DNA of 64,000 nt from Sipunculus nudus. Its lineage: Eukaryota; Annelida; Sipuncula; Golfingiida; Sipunculidae. The stretch covers positions 59,338,886 to 59,402,885 of the forward strand of contig CM049322.1 in assembly GCA_026874595.1 (NCBI GenBank), given 5' to 3'. Below the pieces are notes generated by a model that did no database searches, was not told the origin of the DNA, and worked only from the letters and a program-made list of their open reading frames with translations. Each line of letters begins with the position of its first letter. Position 1 is the stretch's first letter. A program made the position numbers and the translations under genes. This document shows positions 51,289 to 63,712 of this stretch, piece by piece.

Positions 51289-54200
51289 CTTTACAGTGTA
51301 GGTCCAGGTTGGAATGCTGTTCCAATGGTTGTGTCCAAAATACGTGCCAGCCAGGTCAGGGATGTATAACGGGAAATGGACTTGTAAGTATACATATTTA
51401 TGAATCTGTATCTCCAAATATGTAAATATAAGAGGGAAACAAAGTTAAGTAAGACTAATCGTTTGAGTTAATAATCAAAGTAAACACCACAACAAGTCAG
51501 AAAAAATGTTTTATGGGCTAAGGCATGTATTTTTTTTTTTTTTTTTTTTTTACAAATTCAATCATTTCTAATGAAGTCCGGAGTCAACTCATTTGCAATA
51601 ATTCGTGTATGTCAAATTATCTGTTCATTTCAGCTGAATAAAAAACTATTCCAGCAAAAGCATCTGACTACACGTGTAAGTTTACTCACTTCACATATTG
51701 TACATGCACTTAGTTATGGTTCTGTGAATAAACACCGGCAACGTGTGTCTGTTTACAATAACCAGACCAGAGATCCGATCTTGCGCATGCGTGACAGCTA
51801 CCAAACAAGAAGATCACAAATGGACGAGTAGGTTATGAAGCCTCAAAAGTCTTGATTAATTCAGATAAATGGCGCGGCCCGCAGGTACATGTTTGTTTCG
51901 CGCTATTGGTGGATGGTTAAAAGATAACAGAGAACAAGATGTAATAGTTATATAATATGAGCTTACTTCGTATATTTTCTCTTTTAATCGTGCATCCCAG
52001 TGAGGCCACCGGGACCAAAGGTTAATGAAATTACCCTGTCAAAGGAAGGGACTCACGATTCCTAAAAACTTTTGGGGGACACAGTTCGATACATAGCCAT
52101 GATAAAATTATGTTTAAAGATTGTTTTTTTCTCCCTGCTGTTGCCGGTCTATGTTTGATCATTGCAGTGTGAGTACAGTGCTGACTTCTGTTGGTCTTTA
52201 TTTGATCATTACAGTGTGAGTACAGCGCTGACTGCTGCTGGTCTATGTTTTATCATTGTAGTGTGAGTACAACACTGACTCTTGTTGGTCTATTCTTCTT
52301 TTTATTAAAGTGTGAGTACAGCGCTGACAGCTGCTGGTCAATGTTTTATCACTGTAGTGTGAGAACAGCCCTTACTGCTGCTGGTCTGTGTTTTATCATT
52401 ACAGTGTGAGTACAACATTGACTCTTGTTGGTCTATGTTTTATCATTGCAGTGTAAGAACAGCGCTGAATGCTGTTGGTCTATGTTTTATTATTGCAGTG
52501 TGAGTACAACACTGACTGCTGCTGATCTATGTTTTATCATTGCAGTGTAAGTACAGCCCTGACTGCTGTTGGTCTATGTATTATCATTCCAGTGTGAGTA
52601 CAGCGCTGGCTGCTGCTGGTCTATGTTTTATCATTGCAGTGTAAGTACAGCCCTGACTGCTGTTGGTCTATGTATTATCATTCCAGTGTGAGTACAGCGC
52701 TGGCTGCTGCTGGTCTATGTTTTATCATTGCAGTGTCAGTACAACATTGACTCTTGTTGGTCTATGCTTCTTTTTATTACAGTGTGAGTACAGCCCTGAC
52801 TGCTGTTGGTCTATGTTTTATCATTACAGTGTGAGTACAGCGCTGGCTGCTGCTGGTCTATGTTTTATCATTGCAGTGTCAGTACAACATTGACTCTTGT
52901 TGGTCTATGCTTCTTTTTATTACAGTTGGAGTACAGCCCTGACTGCTGTTGGTCTATGTTTTATAATTGCAGTGTGAGTACAACATTGACTCTTGTTGGT
53001 CTGTGCTTCTTTTTATTACAGTGTGAGTACAACACTGACTGCTGTTGGTCTATGTTTTATCATTGCAGTGTCAGTACAACATTGACTCTTGATGGTCTAT
53101 GTTTCTTTTTATTACAGTGTCAGTACAGCCCTGACTGCTGTTGGTCTATGTTTTATCACTGCAGTGTGAGAACAGCCCTTACTGCTGCTGGTCTATGTTT
53201 TATCATTTCAGTGTGAGTACAACATTGACTCTTGTTGGTCTATGCTTCTTTTTATTATAGTGTGAGTACAGCCCTTACTGCTGCTGGTATATGTTTTATC
53301 ATTACAATGTGAGTACAACATTGACTCTTGTTGGTCTATGCTTCTTTTTATTATAGTGTGAGTACAGCCCTTACTGCTGCTGGTCTATGTTTTATCATTA
53401 CAGTGTGAGTACAACACTGACTGCTGCTGATCTATGTTTTATCATTACAGTGTAAGTACAACACTGACTGCTGCTGGTCTATGTTTTATCATTACAGTGT
53501 GAGTACAACATTGACTCTTGTTGGTCCATGCTTCTTTTTATAATAGTGTGAGTACAGCTCTTACTGCTGCTGGTCTATGTTTTATCATTACAGTGTGAGT
53601 ACAACATTGACTCTTGTTGGGCTATGCTTCTTTTTATTATAGTGTGAGTACAGCCCTTACTGCTGCTGGTCGGTTTTATCATTACAATGTGAGTACAACA
53701 TTGACTCTTGTTGGTCTATGCTTCTTTTTATTATAGTGTGAGTACAGCCCTTACTGCTGCTGGTCTATGTTTTATCATTACAGTGTGAGTACAACACTGG
53801 CTCTTGTTGGTCTATTATTCTTTTTATTAAAGTGTGAGTACAGCGCTGACAGCTGCTGGTCGATCTTTTATCACTGCAGTGTGAGTACAACATTGACTCT
53901 TGTTGGTCTAGGCTTCTTTTTATTACAGTGTGAGTACAGCCCTTACTGCTGTTGGTCGGTTTTATCATTGCAGTGTCAGTAAAACATTGTCTCTTGTTGG
54001 TCTAGGCTTCTTTTTATTACAGTGTGAGTACAGCCCTGACTGCTGCTAGTCCAGGTTTTATCATTGCAGTGTGAGTACAACACTGACTGCTGCTGATCTA
54101 TGTTTTATAATTGCAGTGTAACTACAGCGCTGAATGCTGTTGGTCTAAGTTTTATCATTACAGTGTGAGTACAACACTGACTGCTGCGGATCTATGTTTT

Positions 54201-57200
54201 ATCATTGCAGTGTGAGTACAGCGCTGCCTGTTGCTGGTCTATGTTTTATCATTACAGTGTGAGTACAACACTGACTGCTGCTGATCTATGTTTTATCATT
54301 GCAGTGTGAGTACAGCGCTGCCTGTTGCTGGTCTATGTTTTATCATTACAGTGTGAGTACAACACTGACTGCTGCTGATCTATGTTTTATCATTGCAGTG
54401 TGAGTACAGCGCTGCCTGTTGCTGGTCTATGTTTTATCATTACAGTGTGAGTACAACACTGACTGCTGCTGATCTATGTTTTATCATTACAGTGTGAGTA
54501 CAACACTGACTGCTGCTGATCTATGTTTTATCATTGCAGTGTGAGTACAGCGCTGCCTGTTGCTGGTCTATGTTTTATCATTACAGTGTGAGTACAACAC
54601 TGACTGCTGCTGATCTATGTTTTATCATTACAGTGTAAGTACAACACTGACTGCTGCTGGTCTATGTTTTATCATTACAGTGTGAGTACAACACTGACTG
54701 CTGCTGATCTATGTTTTATCATTACAGTCTAAGTACAGCGCTGACTGCTGCTGGTCTATGTTTTATCATTACAGTGTGAGTACAACACTGACTGCTGCTG
54801 GTCTATGTTTTATCATTACAGTGTGAGTACAACACTGACTGCTGCTGATCTATGTTTTATCATTACAGTCTAAGTACAGCGCTGACTGCTGCTGGTCTAT
54901 GTTTTATCATTACAGTGTGAGTACAACACTGACTGCTGCTGGTCTATGTTTTATCATTACAGTGTGAGTACAACACTGACTGCTGCTGGTCTATGTTTTA
55001 TCATTACAGTGTGAGTACAGCGCTGACTGCTGTTGGTCTATGTTTTATCATTACAGTGTGAGTACAACAATGACTGCTGCTGGTCTATGTTTTATCATTA
55101 CAGTCTAAGTACAGCGCTGACTGCTGCTGGTCTATGTTTTATCATTACAGTGTGAGTACAACACTGACTGCTGCTGGTCTATGTTTTATCATTACAGTGT
55201 GAGTACAACACTGACTGCTGCTGATCTATGTTTTATCATTACAGTCTAAGTACAGCGCTGACTGCTGCTGGTCTATGTTTTATCATTACAGTGTGAGTAC
55301 AACACTGACTGCTGCTGGTCTATGTTTTATCATTACAGTGTGAGTACAACACTGACTGCTGCTGATCTATGTTTTATCATTACAGTGTGAGTACAACACT
55401 GACTGCTGCTGGTCTATGTTTTATCATTACAGTGTGAGTACAAAACTGACTGCTGCTGATCTATGTTTTGTCATTACAGTGTAAGTACAGCGCTGACTGC
55501 TGCTGGTCTATGTTTTATCATTACAGTGTGAGTACAACACTGACTGCTGCTGGTCTATGTTTTATCATTACAGTGTGAGTACAACACTGACTGCTGCTGA
55601 TCTATGTTTTATCATTACAGTGTGAGTACAACACTGACTGCTGCTGGTCTATGTTTTATCATTACAGTGTGAGTACAACACTGACTGCTGCTGATCTATG
55701 TTTTATCATTACAGTGTAAGTACAGCGCTGACTGCTACTGGTCTATGTTTTATCATTACAGTCTAAGTACAGCGCTGACTGCTGCTGGTCTATGTTTTAT
55801 CATTACAGTGTGAGTACAACACTGACTGCTGCTGGTCTATGTTTTATCATTACAGTGTGAGTACAACACTGACTGCTGCTGATCTATGTTTTATCATTAC
55901 AGTGTAAGTACAGCCCTGACTGCTGCTGGTCTATGTTTTATCATTACAGTCTAAGTACAGCGCTGACTGCTGCTGGTCTATGTTTTATCATAACAGTGTG
56001 AGTACAACACTGACTGCTGCTGGTCTATGTTTTATCATTACAGTGTGAGTACAACACTGACTGCTGCTGATCTATGTTTTATCATTACAGTCTAAGTACA
56101 GCGCTGACTGCTGCTGGTCTATGTTTTATCATTACAGTGTGAGTACAACACTGACTGCTGCTGGTCTATGTTTTATCATTACAGTGTGAGTACAACACTG
56201 ACTGCTGCTGGTCTATGTTTTATCATTACAGTGTGAGTACAACACTGACTGCTGCTGATCTATGTTTTATCATTACAGTGTAAGTACAGCGCTGACTGCT
56301 GCTGGTCTATGTTTTATCATTACAGTGTAAGTACAACACTGACTGCTGCTGGTCTATGTTTTATCATTACAGTGTAACTACAGCGCTGAATGCTGCTGAT
56401 CTATGTTTTATCATTACAGTGTAAGTACAGCGCTGACTGCTGCTGATCTATGTTTTATCATTACAGTGTGAGTACAACACTGACTGCTGCTGGTCTATGT
56501 TTTATCATTACAGTGTGAGTACAACACTGACTGCTGCTGGTCTATGTTTTATCATTACAGTGTAAGTACAGCGCTGACTGCTGCTGATCTATGTTTTATC
56601 ATTACAGTGTGAGTACAGCGCTGACTGCTGCTGGTCTATGTTTTATCATTACAGTGTAAGTACAGCGCTGACTGCTGCTGGTCTATGTTTTATCATTACA
56701 GTGTAAGTACAGCGCTGACTGCTGCTGGTCTATGTTTTATCATTACAGTGTGAGTACAACACTGACTGCTGCTGGTCTATGTTTTATCATTACAGTGTAA
56801 GTACAGCGCTGACTGCTGCTGGTCTATGTTTTATCATTGCAGTGTAAGTACAGCGCTGACTGCTGCTGGTCTATGTTTTATCATTACAGTCTAAGTACAG
56901 CGCTGACTGCTGCTGGTCTATGTTTTATCATTACAGTGTGAGTACAACACTGACTGCTGCTGGTCTATGTTTTATCATTACAGTGTGAGTACAACACTGA
57001 CTGCTGCTGATCTATGTTTTATCATTACAGTGTAAGTACAGCGCTGACTGCTGCTGGTCTATGTTTTATCATTACAGTGTAAGTACAACACTGACTGCTG
57101 CTGGTCTATGTTTTATCATTACAGTGTAACTACAGCGCTGAATGCTGCTGATCTATGTTTTATCATTACAGTGTAAGTACAGCGCTGACTGCTGCTGATC

Positions 57201-60200
57201 TATGTTTTATCATTACAGTGTGAGTACAACACTGACTGCTGCTGGTCTATGTTTTATCATTACAGTGTGAGTACAACACTGACTGCTGCTGGTCTATGTT
57301 TTATCATTACAGTGTAAGTACAGCGCTGACTGCTGCTGATCTATGTTTTATCATTACAGTGTGAGTACAGCGCTGACTGCTGCTGGTCTATGTTTTATCA
57401 TTACAGTGTGAGTACAACACTGACTGCTGCTGATCTATGTTTTATCATTACAGTGTGAGTACAACACTGACTGCTGCTGGTCTATGTTTTATCATTACAG
57501 TGTAAGTACAGCGCTGACTGCTGCTGATCTATGTTTTATCATTACAGTGTGAGTACAACACTGACTGCTGCTGATCTATGTTTTATCATTACAGTGTGAG
57601 TACAACACTGACTGCTGCTGGTCTATGTTTTATCATTACAGTGTAAGTACAGCGCTGACTGCTGCTGATCTATGTTTTATCATTACAGTGTAAGTACAGC
57701 GCTGACTGCTGCTGGTCTATGTTTTATCATTACAGTGTGAGTACAACACTGACTGCTGCTGGTCTATGTTTTATCATTACAGTGTAAGTACAGCGCTGAC
57801 TGCTGCTGATCTATGTTTTATCATTACAGTGTAAGTACAGCGCTGACTGCTGCTGATCTATGTTTTATCATTACAGTGTAAGTACAGCGCTGACTGCTGC
57901 TGATCTATGTTTTATCATTACAGTCTAAGTACAGCGCTGACTGCTGCTGATCTATGTTTTATCATTACAGTGTGAGTACAACACTGACTGCTGCTGATCT
58001 ATGTTTTATCATTACAGTGTGAGTACAACACTGACTGCTGCTGGTCTATGTTTTATCATTACAGTGTAAGTACAGCGCTGACTGCTGCTGATCTATGTTT
58101 TATCATTACAGTGTAAGTACATCGCTGACTGCTGCTGATCTATGTTTTATCATTACAGTGTAAGTACAGCCCTGACTGCTGCTGGTCTATGTTTTATCAT
58201 TACAGTGTGAGTACAGCGCTGACTGCTGCTGGTCTATGTTTTATCATTACAGTGTAAGTACAGCGCTGACTGCTGCTGGTCTATGTTTTATCATTACAGT
58301 GTGAGTACAACACTGACTGCTGCTGGTCTATGTTTTATCATTACAGTGTAAGTACAGCGCTGACTGCTGCTGGTCTATGTTTTATCATTACAGTGTGAGT
58401 ACAACACTGACTGCTGCTGGTCTATGTTTTATCATTACAGTGTGAGTACAACACTGACTGCTGCTGATCTATGTTTTATCATTACAGTGTAAGTACAGCG
58501 CTGACTGCTGCTGATCTATGTTTTATCATTACAGTCTAAGTACAGCGCTGACTGCTGCTGATCTATGTTTTATCATTACAGTGTGAGTACAACACTGACT
58601 GCTGCTGATCTATGTTTTATCATTACAGTGTGAGTACAACACTGACTGCTGCTGATCTATGTTTTATCATTACAGTGTGAGTACAACACTGACTGCTACT
58701 GGTCTATGTTTTATCATTACAGTCTAAGTACAGCGCTGACTGCTGCTGGTCTATGTTTTATCATTACAGTGTGAGTACAACACTGACTGCTGCTGGTCTA
58801 TGTTTGATCATTACAGTGTGAGTACAACACTGACTGCTGCTGGTCTATGTTTTATCATTACAGTGTAAGTACAGCGCTGACTGCTGCTGGTCTATGTTTT
58901 ATCATTACAGTGTGAGTACAACACTGACTGCTGCTGGTCTATGTTTTATCATTACAGTGTGAGTACAGCCCTGACTGCTGCTGGTCTAGGTTTTATCATT
59001 ACAGTGTAAGTACAACACTGACTGCTGCTGGTCTATGTTTTATCATTACAGTGTGAGTACAACACTGACTGCTGCTGGTCTATGTTTTATCATTACAGTG
59101 TAAGTACAGCGCTGACTGCTGCTGGTCTATGTTTTATCATTACAGTGTGAGTACAACACTGACTGCTGCTGGTCTATGTTTTATCATTACAGTCTAAGTA
59201 CAGCGCTGACTGCTGCTGGTCTATGTTTTATCATTACAGTGTGAGTACAACACTGACTGCTGCTGGTCTATGTTTTATCATTACAGTGTAAGTACAGCGC
59301 TGACTGCTGCTGGTCTATGTTTTATCATTACAGTGTGAGTACAACACTGACTGCTGCTGGTCTATGTTTTATCATTGCAGTGTGAGTACAACACTGACTG
59401 CTGTTGGTCTATGTTTTATCATTACAGTGTGAGTTCAGCGCTGACTGCTGCTGGTCTATGTTTTATCATTGCAGTGTCAGTACAACATTGACTCTTGTTG
59501 GTCTATGCTTCTTTTTATTACAGTGTGAGTACAGCCATGACTGCTGTTGGTTTATGTTTTATCATTGCAGTGTCAGTACAACATTGACTCCTGTTGGTCT
59601 ATGCTTCTTTTTTATTACAGTGTGAGTACAGCCCTGACTGCTGCTGATCTATGTTTTATCATTACAGTCTAAGTACAGCGCTGACTGCTGCTGGTCTATG
59701 TTTTATCATTACAGTGTGAGTACAACACTGACTGCTGCTGATCTATGTTTTATCATTACAGTGTGAGTACAACACTGACTGCTGCTGGTCTATGTTTTAT
59801 CATTACAGTGTGAGTACAACACTGACTGCTGCTGGTCTATGTTTTATCATTGCAGTGTGAGTACAACACTGACTGCTGCTGATCTATGTTTTATCATTGC
59901 ATTGCAAGTACAGCCCTGACTGCTGTTGGTCTATGTTTTATCATTACAGTGTGAGTTCAGCGCTGACTGCTGCTGGTCTATGTTTTATCATTGCAGTGTC
60001 AGTACAACATTGACTCTTGTTGGTCTATGCTTCTTTTTATTACAGTGTGAGTACAGCCATGACTGCTGTTGGTTTATGTTTTATCATTGCAGTGTCAGTA
60101 CAACATTGACTCTTGTTGGTCTATGCTTCTCTTTATTACAGTGTGAGTACAGCCCTGACTGCTGTTGGTCTATGTTTAATCACTGGAGTGTCAGTACAAC

Positions 60201-62775
60201 ATTGACTCCTGTTGGTCTATGCTTCTTTTTTATTACAGTGTGAGTACAGCCCTGACTGATGTTGGTCTATGTTTTATCATTACAGTGTGAGTACAGGGCT
60301 GACTGCTGCTGGTCTATGTTTAATCATTGCAGTGTGAGTACAACATTGAATCTTGTTGGTCTTTGCTTCTTTTTATTATAGTGTGAGTACAGCCCTGACT
60401 GCTGATGGTCTATGTTTTATCATTACAGTGTGAGTACAGCGCTGACTGCTGCTGGTCTATGTTTTATCATTGCAGTGTCAGTACAATACTGGCTCTTGTT
60501 GGTCTATGTTTTATCATTGCAGTGTGAGTACAGCACAGACCGTTGTTGTGTATTTTTTATCATTGCAGTGTGAGTACAGCGCTGCCTGTTACCGGTCTAT
60601 GTTTTTTATCACTGCAGTGTGAGTACAGCTCTGAATGTTGTTGGTCTATTTTTTTGTCATTGCAGTGTAAATACAGTGCTGACTGCTGTTGGTCTTTGTG
60701 TAATCATTACAGTGTGAGTACAGCGCTTACTGCTGATGGTCTATGTTTTATCATTGCAGTGTAATTACAGCGCTGACTGCTGATGGTCTAGGTTTTATCA
60801 TTGCAGTGTCAGTACAGCGCTGACTGCTGCTAGGCTGTTTTTTCATTACAGTGTGAGTACAGCGCTGACTGCTGTTAGTCTGTGTTTTATCATTGCCGTG
60901 TGAGTGTATCGCTGACTGCTGCTGGTTTATGTTTTATCATTGCCGTGTGAGTACAACATTGACTCTCGTTGGCCTATTTTTCTTTTTATTGCAGTGTGAG
61001 TACAGCCCTGACTGCTTTTGGTCTATGTTTTATCACTTCAATGTGAGTACAGCGCTGACTGCTGAGGGTCTCTAATTTATCACTGCAGTGTCAGTACAGC
61101 GCTCACTGCTGTTGATCTAGGTTTTATCATTGCATTGTGAGTACAGGCCTGACTGCTGACGGTCTATGATTTATCATTGCAGTGTGTGAATAGCGCTGAC
61201 TGCTGTCGGTCTATGTTTTATCATTGCAGTGTGAGTACAGCGCTGACTGGCTAGTTGTCTCTGTTTTATCATTGAAGTGTGATTACAGCGCTGACTGCTT
61301 CTGGTCTATATTTTATTATTGCAGTGTAAGTACCGCACTGACTGTTGTTGGTCTATGTTTTATCATTGCAGTGTGAGTACAGCACTGACTGCTGCTGGTC
61401 TATGTTTTATCATTGCAGTATCAGTACTGCGCTGGCTGCTGCTGGTCTATGTTTTATCATTGCAGTATCAGTACTGCGCTGGCTGCGTTGGTCTATGTTT
61501 TATCATTGCAGTATCAGTACTGCGCTGGCTGCTGCTGGTCTATGTTTTATCATTGCAGTGTGAGTACAGCGCTCAATGCTTAATCACTGCATTGTGATTA
61601 CAGCGCTGACTGCTGCTGGTCTATGTTTAATCATTGCAGTATCAGTACTGCGCTGACTGCTGCTGGTCTCTGTTTTATCATTGCAGTGTGAGTACAGCAC
61701 TGACCTTGTTGGTATATGTTTTATCATTGCAGTGTGAGTACAGCAATGAATGTTGTTGTTGTATGTTTTATCAATGCAGTGTGAGTATAGCACAGACTGT
61801 TGTTGGTGTATGTTTTTATCATTGCAGTGTGAGTACAGCGTTGACTGTTGCCGGTCTATGTTTTATCATTGCAGTGTGAGTACAGAACTGACCGTTGTTG
61901 GTGTATATTTTATCATTGCAGTGTGAGTACAGCGCTGACTGCTGTTGGTCTATGTTTTATCATGACAGTCTGAGTACAGCGCTGACTTCTGTTGGTCTAT
62001 GTTATATCATTGCATCGTGAGTACAGCACTGACTGTTGTTGGTGTATGTTTTATCGTTGCAGTGTGAGTACAGCACAGAATGTTGTTGGTGTATGTTTTT
62101 TCATTGCAGTGTGACTACAGCGCTGACTGTTGCCGGTCTATGTTTTGTCATTGCAGTGTGAGGACAGCGCTGACTATTGTTCGCGTATGTTTTATCATTA
62201 CATTGTGAGTACAGCGCTGACCGTCGCTGGTCTATGTTTTATCATTGCAGTGTGACTACAGCGCTGACTGCTGCTCCAAGACGTGTTATTACTATACATG
62301 TCAGCCCGGAAATAGCTGTGCCGACCTCAAAGCAAATGTCAGTACCAGAGCTTTATATCAAAATAACACGATAATACACATCCATTATAACATACCCAAC
62401 TGTTATGTGATAGTTTGCGTACTTTAAAAAGTCACTCATTAATGAAAACTTTTTTGATTATGACACTGGCGATCACTCAGGTACCTTATATTATACATTT
62501 CGTGGCGGTTTTTAGGTAAACAAAAATCAATTTGTGTTGTTAATTTATAGAATTCCAAGATTCCTTACCATCTTTTCTTCAATATTGCATCATATACTCA
62601 CATAAAACAAAGATAACTAATATATATATATATGTGTGTGTGTGTATGTGTATATCAAAGGTAAATGATGGGTCTGAGTCACTACCGCCGTTTTCGCCTC
62701 ATCAGCTTGCTCTGTTGATCAACTTAGAGCGTGAGAAAGACTGCATTTTCGAAGAGCTTTATACGCACAAACACA

Positions 62776-62833
<58 letters not shown>

Positions 62834-62984
62834 CTTTCCTCCCCAGTGTCGTCGACATGATGACTGTTGCTCAAGAAATTGTAGAAGGAACACGTGTGAA
62901 GCGAAGGGTTCAAGCATTCACGGGAGTGTAACGTTCCTGGTGACGGCTGCTATGACAACAACAATGATAAGAGGCGCAGTGTAG
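50524..62984 (+). CDS. Secreted protein with four cystine-knot-type domains
   Basis: Exons, all phase 0: 1 (50524-50631), 2 (50966-51046), 3 (51297-51383), optional cassette (51634-51675), 5 (62251-62337), 6 (62847-62984, stop TAG). About 165 residues, or 179 with the cassette. Exon 1 gives a signal peptide (hydrophobic core GLLGVIVLCGVQVVLG) and the first Cys. Every domain has the spacing C-x6-C-x5-CC-x3-C-x4-C, the classic inhibitor cystine-knot framework. Each intron falls immediately before the second Cys, so exons 2, 3, 5 and 6 each begin with TGT right after the AG. C1-C2 loops are six residues in all four domains when the cassette is skipped. The C-terminal tail is moderately hydrophobic. 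Donors are GTAAAA, GTGAGT, GTAAGT and a weak GTCAGT after exon 5. Such knots occur in secreted defence, protease-inhibitor, signalling and venom peptides; the function here is unknown. Reading through the exon 5 donor would give an alternative end at about 62427. Confidence 0.75.
51241..51287. repeat. (TA)n microsatellite just upstream of exon 3
   Basis: A pure TA run ending about 10 nt before the exon 3 acceptor (GACTTTACAG). It replaces the usual pyrimidine tract region of this 3' splice site. Confidence 0.9.
51634..51675 (+). CDS. Candidate 14-codon cassette exon of the cystine-knot gene
   Basis: Preceded by a pyrimidine-rich TTCATTTCAG acceptor and followed by GTAAGT; 42 nt, phase 0 at both ends, so inclusion keeps the frame. 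It encodes a basic, Gln-rich, Cys-free linker. Inclusion would extend the C1-C2 loop of domain 3 from 6 to 20 residues, unlike the other domains, so it is likely skipped or alternatively used. Confidence 0.4.
51676..52135. other. Intron sequence before the 47-bp array
   Basis: Ordinary AT-rich intron between the cassette exon and the array. No further Cys-rich exon was found in any frame. Confidence 0.5.
52136..62250 (+). repeat. 47-bp minisatellite made of exon 5's 3' splice site and first codons
   Basis: About 210 head-to-tail units fill the intron upstream of exon 5. The unit runs TGTGAGTACAGCGCTGAC, TGCTGCTGGTC, TATGTTTTATCATTACAG. The first 24 nt match the start of exon 5 (codons for C-D/E-Y-S-A-D-C-C) and the remaining 23 nt match the intron end directly before exon 5, so the last unit runs seamlessly into the real exon. 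A 49-bp variant (TTGACTCTTGTTGG.. CTTCTTTTTATTACAG) is interspersed at 52260-54010 and 59480-60370. 54020-59400 is the most homogeneous zone; 60400-62250 is the most diverged. 47 is not a multiple of three, so the array is not a coding repeat. Frames up to 136 codons arise where 47- and 49-bp units alternate (96 bp). Confidence 0.95.
62779..62826. repeat. (TA)n microsatellite upstream of exon 6
   Basis: TA run ending about 20 nt before the exon 6 acceptor (TTCTTTCCTCCCCAG). It produces false Tyr-Ile frames. Compare the similar run before exon 3. Confidence 0.9.
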
Positions 62985-63240
62985 AACAATGTATAACCAC
63001 AATGGAATACTGAAGGAACATACATTGGTCACTTGTTTTAACATGGACTTGTTTATATCATTTATATTTGATGGACATAATGTGCAGGATGTGATAGCAG
63101 GATAACAACCCTAAGGGCACATATACATTTGGCTGTGGCGCCCTCTGTAAACTCTACGAGACATTACATCAATCTTTTTACATTCCATTTAATCTCTCTG
63201 TGCTTATCATGAGTCAGCACATTTGAAATAAAAAAGAAAC
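62985..63240 (+). terminator. 3'UTR and candidate polyadenylation signal of the cystine-knot gene
   Basis: AATAAA at about 63227, roughly 240 bp after the stop codon and followed by an A-rich stretch, is the first hexamer downstream of exon 6. The cleavage site is not known. Confidence 0.4.
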
Positions 63241-63712
63241 ATAGAGCTAATACGTATATGAGCCGTACTTATACACTTAAGTTAATATATACTAGAACTA
63301 TAACCTTCATTTTAAAATAAAACATTTCATTGCATTTATGACAAAGCATGAGACTTTATATTAAAAAGGTAATTCAACAATGCCTAAGAAACGAGCAGAA
63401 TTGGAAAAAAACTACGTTTGCAAGGGCGCTGCATATCGGTTATTTTAGCTGCGTGTTTGTTAAAAAGAATTTAGTAGCAGAAATTTTTGTTAAACGTGTT
63501 ATCAGAAACAGTATCACCTGTAGATATATTCACAGGCACAGGGACTGTGTCAGAAACTAGGTACGTCTCCTCTGATCTGGTTGATCACCACAAAACTACC
63601 GGGAGACGGTGTCGGAATCCTTGACAACACACCTCTACATACAATCAAGCCATGGCGAGCGCTGAGGATTATATCGTTAATAATGATACTAATTTTAATT
63701 AACATCTGAAAG
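63240..63712. other. No gene recognised
   Basis: AT-rich; the 70-codon frame at 63348-63560 is basic and has no recognisable domain or splice support. Confidence 0.35.

Noticed and set aside
52136-62250. CRISPR-like or protein-coding tandem array
   Set aside because: Units are contiguous with no unique spacers, and the 47-bp period shifts frame each unit. Long frames occur only where 47- and 49-bp units alternate.
62177-62427. Separate genes at the array end (65 and 60 codon frames)
   Set aside because: These are exon 5 of the cystine-knot gene read from upstream array units and through its donor into the intron.
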